In this document: positions 14,768 through 18,521 of the stretch, piece by piece
Layout of the letters: every line of letters begins with the position of its first letter
How positions within the stretch are numbered: the stretch's first letter is position 1
Assembly: GCA_945883455.1 (NCBI GenBank)
Contig: CAMCXJ010000023.1
Location: 1 to 18,521 of the forward strand
Length of the DNA: 18,521 bases
Direction of reading: 5' to 3'
Source of the DNA: Prosthecobacter debontii
Lineage (GTDB): Bacteria; Verrucomicrobiota; Verrucomicrobiia; Verrucomicrobiales; Akkermansiaceae
Program-made: the position numbers and the translations under genes
Notes under the pieces: model-generated
What the model saw: the letters and a program-made list of their open reading frames with translations, nothing else
The model's database searches: none
What the model was told of the DNA's origin: nothing

Positions 14768-17700
14768 ATGCCGTCAAATGGTTCAGCCGCAACCATGTGG
14801 CGGGAAATTTCCTGATGTTGATCGTCCTGATCGCGGGCTTCGCGACGTGGTTCAAGCTGAAGAAGGAGATCTTCCCCGATCTAGCGCTCGATGCCATTAC
14901 GGTCAGTATCCCCTTCCCGAACGCTACGCCCGAGGAGGCCGAGCGCGGCGTTGTCGTGCCGGTGGAGGAGGCCATCGCCGACCTCCAGGGCATCAAGAAA
15001 ATCCGCAGCACCGCCTCGCAGAACGTGGGGTCGGTGGTCGTCGAGGTGGAGACCGGCTACAATGTCCGCAACGTGATGGGCGATGTGAAATCCCGCGTGG
15101 ATGCCATCGACAATTTTCCCGAAGAGGCGGAGGAACCCGTCGTCGAGGAGATCCTGATCAAGAACCCGGTGATGAGCGTGACTCTCACGGCCGAAACTGA
15201 TGAGACCACGCTCCGCAAGCTCGCCGAGCGCGTCCGCGATGATCTGCTGGTTTACAATCCGCCGCCCGCTGCTGGTCTCGGAGCCTTTTTCGCGAGGACA
15301 TTCGCCGGCGCCCCGAGCATCAGCCAGGTGGAGATCGCGGGCACGCGGCCATACGAGATTTCCATCGAGGTCTCCGAAGAAAAGCTCCGCAAGCTGGGGC
15401 TGAAACTTTCCGACATCGCCGCCGCCGTTAGGAGCAGCACGCTGGACTTACCCGGCGGTTCTGTGCGCACCGAGCGCGGCGAAGTGATCCTCCGTGCCCT
15501 CGGGAAAAAATACGAGGCGCGCGAGCTGGCGGGCATTCCTGTTAGAACCGACGCGCAGGGCGGCGAGATCCTGTTAGGGGACGTCGCGGAGCTGATCGAC
15601 GGCTTCGAGGACGTGGATCTGAGCAGCCGTTTCGACGGGAAAACGGCGGTGGTGATCAATGTCTTCCGCGTCGGCAATGAGGACACCCTCGCGCTGGCGG
15701 GACTGGTGCGGAGGTATCTCGAGGACTCGAAAAACGCCCTTCCGGAGGGCGTCGAGCTTTCCGTCTGGAACGACCAGAGCGTCTATCTCCAGAACCGCCT
15801 CGACCTGCTGAAGCGCAACGCCATCACGGGACTGATCCTCGTGCTCGGCGTGCTCACGCTTTTCCTCCGCCCCTCGCTCGCGCTGCTCGTCGCCCTTGGC
15901 ATTCCTCTCTCCTTCGCGGGCGGGATCTGGATGATGCCCCTCCTAGGCATCTCGATCAACATGATCTCCCTTTTCGCCTTCATCCTCGTGCTCGGCATTG
16001 TGGTGGACGATGCGATCGTGACCGGGGAAAATGTCTATGAGCGCATCCAAAGGGGCGAGCATCCCAGCGTCGCGGCGTGGAAAGGCACCAGCGAGGTCGG
16101 CACCGTGGTGGTCTTCGGTGTGCTCACCACGATGGTCGCCTTCACCCCCATGCTCGGCCTCAGCGGGGTCAGCGGAAAGATCTGGCCGAACATCCCGCTC
16201 GTCGTGATCCCGACCCTGGCGTTTTCCCTGCTCCAGTCGAAATTCGTCCTGCCCTCCCACCTCGCCCTGCTCGCGCCCACCGACCGCACGAAAAAGGTGA
16301 ACGCCCTTTTCCGCCTCCAGCGCCGGATCGCGGATAGCTTGGAAGTCTTCGTGGAAAAGGTCTATCAGCCCGCGCTCGGTGTCACGCTGAGGTGGCGCTA
16401 CGTGACCGCCGCCGCGTTCATTTCCGTGCTCGTGCTCACGCTCACCGTCGTCGGCACCGGGCTGATCCAGTTCCGGTTTTTCCCCGATGTGGAAGGCGAC
16501 ATCCTCAGCGCCAAGGTAGAGCTCGCGCAGGGCGTGCCTTTCTCGGAAACCGAAGCCACCATGAAACGCATCGAGGCCGCGGCCATGCGACTTTCGGAAA
16601 GATACCCGACGAAGGACGGCAGCAATATCCTGACCCACGTCCTCACCAGCGCCGGCACACAACCTTTCAAATCCGGCATTGCTATCGGCGGCCCGCCGCA
16701 GCAGACGCACATTGGTGAGGTGACCCTCGAACTCACACCCTCCGGAAACCGCACGGTCGGCTCCGAGGAAATCGTCACAGAATGGCGGCGCATGATCGGC
16801 GTGCTTCCCGGCGTCGTTTCGCTCAGCGTGCAGGCGGAGACCGCGAATGCCGGAAACGCGATCGACATCACCCTCACCGGCAACGACCTCGAGCAGCTGA
16901 TCGCGGCCACGGAATTCGCGAAGGCCGGGCTGCGGGATTTCGACGGCGTGATCGACATCGCGGACTCGAACCGCGCGGGCAAGGACGAGCTGCGTTTTGG
17001 CGAACTCACACCCGCCGGCCGCGCGATGGGCTTGCGCCTCGGTGATGTCGCCGCGCAGGTTCGAGACGCATTTTACGGCAACGAAGTACAGCGCCTCCAG
17101 CGCGGGCGCGACGAGGTAAAGGTCATGGTTCGTTTCCCCAAGGACGACCGCCGCACCCTCGCCAGCCTTGAGGAAATGAAGATCCGTACCCCGCAGGGCG
17201 ACGAGGTGCCGGTGCTCCAGGTCATCGAGCTGATACCCGGCCGCGGCCCCGCCGTGATCGAGCGCACCGACCGCGAGCGCTCGATCAAGGTCACCGCCGA
17301 TGTCGAGCCGGGCGTGAACGCGAACGAGGTCGTCGCCGCCTACACGGAAAAAACGCTCGCTGAAATCCCGCGGAAATTCCCCGGCGTGCGCTTCGGCTTC
17401 GAGGGCGAGCAGAAGGACCAGAACGACAGCGTGCGGGAAATCGGCATCGGTTTCCTCGGCGCGCTGATCGCGATGTATGTGATGATCGCCATCCCCCTGC
17501 GTTCCTACGCCCAGCCCATCATCATCATGTCGGTGATCCCCTTCGGCCTCGTCGGCGCGATCTGGGGGCACGCCCTCCTCGGCCTGAACCTCAGCATCAT
17601 GTCGATGTGCGGGTTGGTCGCTCTCGCCGGAGTGGTCGTCAACGATTCGCTGGTCATGGTCGATTACGTGAACCGCCACCGCGACGAATCCGGCAGCCTC

Positions 17701-17949
17701 CACGACGCCGCGCTCGCCGCCGGCGGCCGCCGTTTCCGCGCCATCATGCTTACATCGGTCACCACCTTCGTCGGTATCATGCCGATGGTTCTGGAAACGG
17801 ATGTGCAGGCGCGCTTCCTCATCCCCATGGCCGTTTCCCTCGCCTTCGGCATCCTCTTCGCAACGATCATCACGCTTTTCCTCGTTCCCGGGATTTACCT
17901 AATCCTTGAGGATGTGAAAAACCTGTTTTCGCGAAATAAATCCGCGTGA
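14764..17949 (+). CDS. HAE1-type RND efflux permease (AcrB/MexF-like inner-membrane pump)
   Basis: The protein is 1061 aa, normal for RND permeases, and starts at ATG 14764 overlapping the adaptor stop. TM1 lies at residues about 12-30 (NFLMLIVLIAGFATW), followed by porter loop 1 (FPNATPEEAERGVVVPVEEAI). The TM2-TM6 block begins about residue 352. TM4 carries the proton-relay pair in GIVVDDAIVTGENVYERI (D415, D416, equivalent to AcrB D407/D408). The second porter loop and TM7-TM12 follow, with VVVNDSLVMVDYVNRHR in TM10 (N960-D961) where AcrB has its essential Lys. The pump should be a proton-driven trimeric exporter with the adaptor encoded just upstream. TM10 lacking the AcrB-type Lys suggests the divergent HAE1 subgroup common in environmental bacteria. 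The substrate cannot be inferred from sequence. Confidence 0.93.
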   Translation: MNAVKWFSRNHVAGNFLMLIVLIAGFATWFKLKKEIFPDLALDAITVSIPFPNATPEEAERGVVVPVEEAIADLQGIKKIRSTASQNVGSVVVEVETGYNVRNVMGDVKSRVDAIDNFPEEAEEPVVEEILIKNPVMSVTLTAETDETTLRKLAERVRDDLLVYNPPPAAGLGAFFARTFAGAPSISQVEIAGTRPYEISIEVSEEKLRKLGLKLSDIAAAVRSSTLDLPGGSVRTERGEVILRALGKKYEARELAGIPVRTDAQGGEILLGDVAELIDGFEDVDLSSRFDGKTAVVINVFRVGNEDTLALAGLVRRYLEDSKNALPEGVELSVWNDQSVYLQNRLDLLKRNAITGLILVLGVLTLFLRPSLALLVALGIPLSFAGGIWMMPLLGISINMISLFAFILVLGIVVDDAIVTGENVYERIQRGEHPSVAAWKGTSEVGTVVVFGVLTTMVAFTPMLGLSGVSGKIWPNIPLVVIPTLAFSLLQSKFVLPSHLALLAPTDRTKKVNALFRLQRRIADSLEVFVEKVYQPALGVTLRWRYVTAAAFISVLVLTLTVVGTGLIQFRFFPDVEGDILSAKVELAQGVPFSETEATMKRIEAAAMRLSERYPTKDGSNILTHVLTSAGTQPFKSGIAIGGPPQQTHIGEVTLELTPSGNRTVGSEEIVTEWRRMIGVLPGVVSLSVQAETANAGNAIDITLTGNDLEQLIAATEFAKAGLRDFDGVIDIADSNRAGKDELRFGELTPAGRAMGLRLGDVAAQVRDAFYGNEVQRLQRGRDEVKVMVRFPKDDRRTLASLEEMKIRTPQGDEVPVLQVIELIPGRGPAVIERTDRERSIKVTADVEPGVNANEVVAAYTEKTLAEIPRKFPGVRFGFEGEQKDQNDSVREIGIGFLGALIAMYVMIAIPLRSYAQPIIIMSVIPFGLVGAIWGHALLGLNLSIMSMCGLVALAGVVVNDSLVMVDYVNRHRDESGSLHDAALAAGGRRFRAIMLTSVTTFVGIMPMVLETDVQARFLIPMAVSLAFGILFATIITLFLVPGIYLILEDVKNLFSRNKSA

Positions 17950-18017
17950 TTGCGACAAAGCGTTGCGTATGGGAAGATCTGTAACGTAATTGCTCTCCTA
18001 TCCATCCGAAACCCTTT

Positions 18018-18521
18018 ATGAAGATAACTCCCCGCACAAGTCTCGCCCTGATCTTTCTCGTCGCCCTTTCGGCTCTGTCCGCCGCCGCAGAGGTGATCAC
18101 CGTCGATCTCCCACCTGCCGGTGCGAAGCCGCCTGCCACCGACAAGCCTGTGAAGATCTACATCCAGTCCGGTCAATCGAACTCGCTCGGCTTCGGCGCG
18201 GTGAAGCCCGGCGCCCCGCAATACTCGAAAATTTTCCTCTCCGCCGATCCCACCGCACGGAACGCCTCGCTGCCTGTCGCAAGCTCCGCCTTGCTGAAAT
18301 TCGGCGTGCATGAAGCCACCGCCTCGGTCTTCGCCGGTGCCTTCGATCCGAAGGTGGATTACTCGAAGTTGAAGCCCGCGAAAAAAGGAAGCGTCGCCAT
18401 CGGTGACACCTCCGCGACGCTGCCCTCCATCGACGGCCCGCATCATGTGGTCGTGGACGCTTTCATCGATGTCCCCTTCCACGGCAACTACGAACTCCAC
18501 GCCGGTTTCGAATCCAGCGCG
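18018..18521 (+). CDS. Secreted sialate O-acetylesterase-type (SASA/SGNH) esterase, 5' part
   Basis: From ATG 18018-18020 the frame stays open for 168 codons to the window edge. A signal peptide covers residues 1-24 (cleavage SAAA|E). KPVKIYIQSGQSNSLGFG (residues 43-60) holds the GQSN block of the SASA family, with S54 as the expected nucleophile; most relatives have GQSNM/A rather than GQSNS. Only about 10 residues later the text changes to a beta-rich insert (LLKFGVHEATASVF..., then HHVVVDAFIDVPFHGNYELHAG). This resembles a PA14-like or carbohydrate-binding module nested between the nucleophile block and the rest of the catalytic domain. The likely role is extracellular deacetylation of acetylated sugars or polysaccharides. 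It lies 68 nt after the RND permease with no visible terminator, but it is functionally unrelated. The C-terminal Asp/His of the triad is outside the window. Confidence 0.82.
   Translation, partial: MKITPRTSLALIFLVALSALSAAAEVITVDLPPAGAKPPATDKPVKIYIQSGQSNSLGFGAVKPGAPQYSKIFLSADPTARNASLPVASSALLKFGVHEATASVFAGAFDPKVDYSKLKPAKKGSVAIGDTSATLPSIDGPHHVVVDAFIDVPFHGNYELHAGFESSA

Noticed and set aside
15943..17703. 586-aa open frame on the minus strand
   Set aside because: It is antisense to the RND permease, with His/Asp/Glu/Gly-rich composition typical of a mirrored GC-rich gene and no recognisable domain.

Overview
The window looks like a chromosomal segment from a Verrucomicrobiota bacterium, probably a Luteolibacter/Haloferula/Verrucomicrobiales-type lineage. 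The evidence is family content: a giant autotransporter-associated beta-strand-repeat protein with a PEP-CTERM tail, a Verru_Chthon cassette protein A (a family named for Verrucomicrobium and Chthoniobacter), a GntR-headed/LacI-like regulator, a secreted SHD1-like protein and a sialate O-acetylesterase-type secreted enzyme. The genus is inference. No rRNA, tRNA, CRISPR array, insertion sequence or origin was seen.

Layout. Positions 1-1276 (minus strand) hold the 5' part of a secreted SHD1-domain/coiled-coil protein, then a two-gene relic: an intact 90-aa protein overlapping a 61-aa ORF that looks like an AbiEii/AbiGii-type nucleotidyltransferase with its core deleted. Positions 1480-7211 (minus) hold the 1863-aa PEP-CTERM beta-repeat protein, preceded by a 47-aa membrane/secretory ORF that overlaps it by 4 nt. 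The 405-bp gap 7212-7616 holds a conserved regulatory block, a broken 5' stub of a regulator gene on the plus strand, and a cluster of REP-like repeats. Positions 7617-12357 (minus) hold a secreted protein of unknown function and, overlapping it upstream, the pilin-like Verru_Chthon cassette protein A. The divergent plus-strand regulator starts at 12442. It is followed by an RND efflux pair, a HlyD-type adaptor (13580-14767) and an HAE1-type permease (14764-17949), overlapping by 4 nt. The window ends inside a secreted SGNH/sialate-acetylesterase-type gene.

How the parts relate. The most interesting signal is that two divergent units share the same head. At 12417-12505, a 20-bp block and the first codons of the regulator lie back to back with the cassette A gene. 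At 7325-7417, a nearly identical 20-bp block and a frameshifted, stop-containing copy of the same regulator 5' end lie back to back with the PEP-CTERM gene. This suggests that large surface proteins of this organism come as [surface protein <- block -> dedicated regulator] modules, and that the PEP-CTERM module has lost its regulator. Two other short ORFs (838-1023 and 7068-7211) also look like the joined ends of longer genes, so internal deletion seems to be a recurrent theme here.
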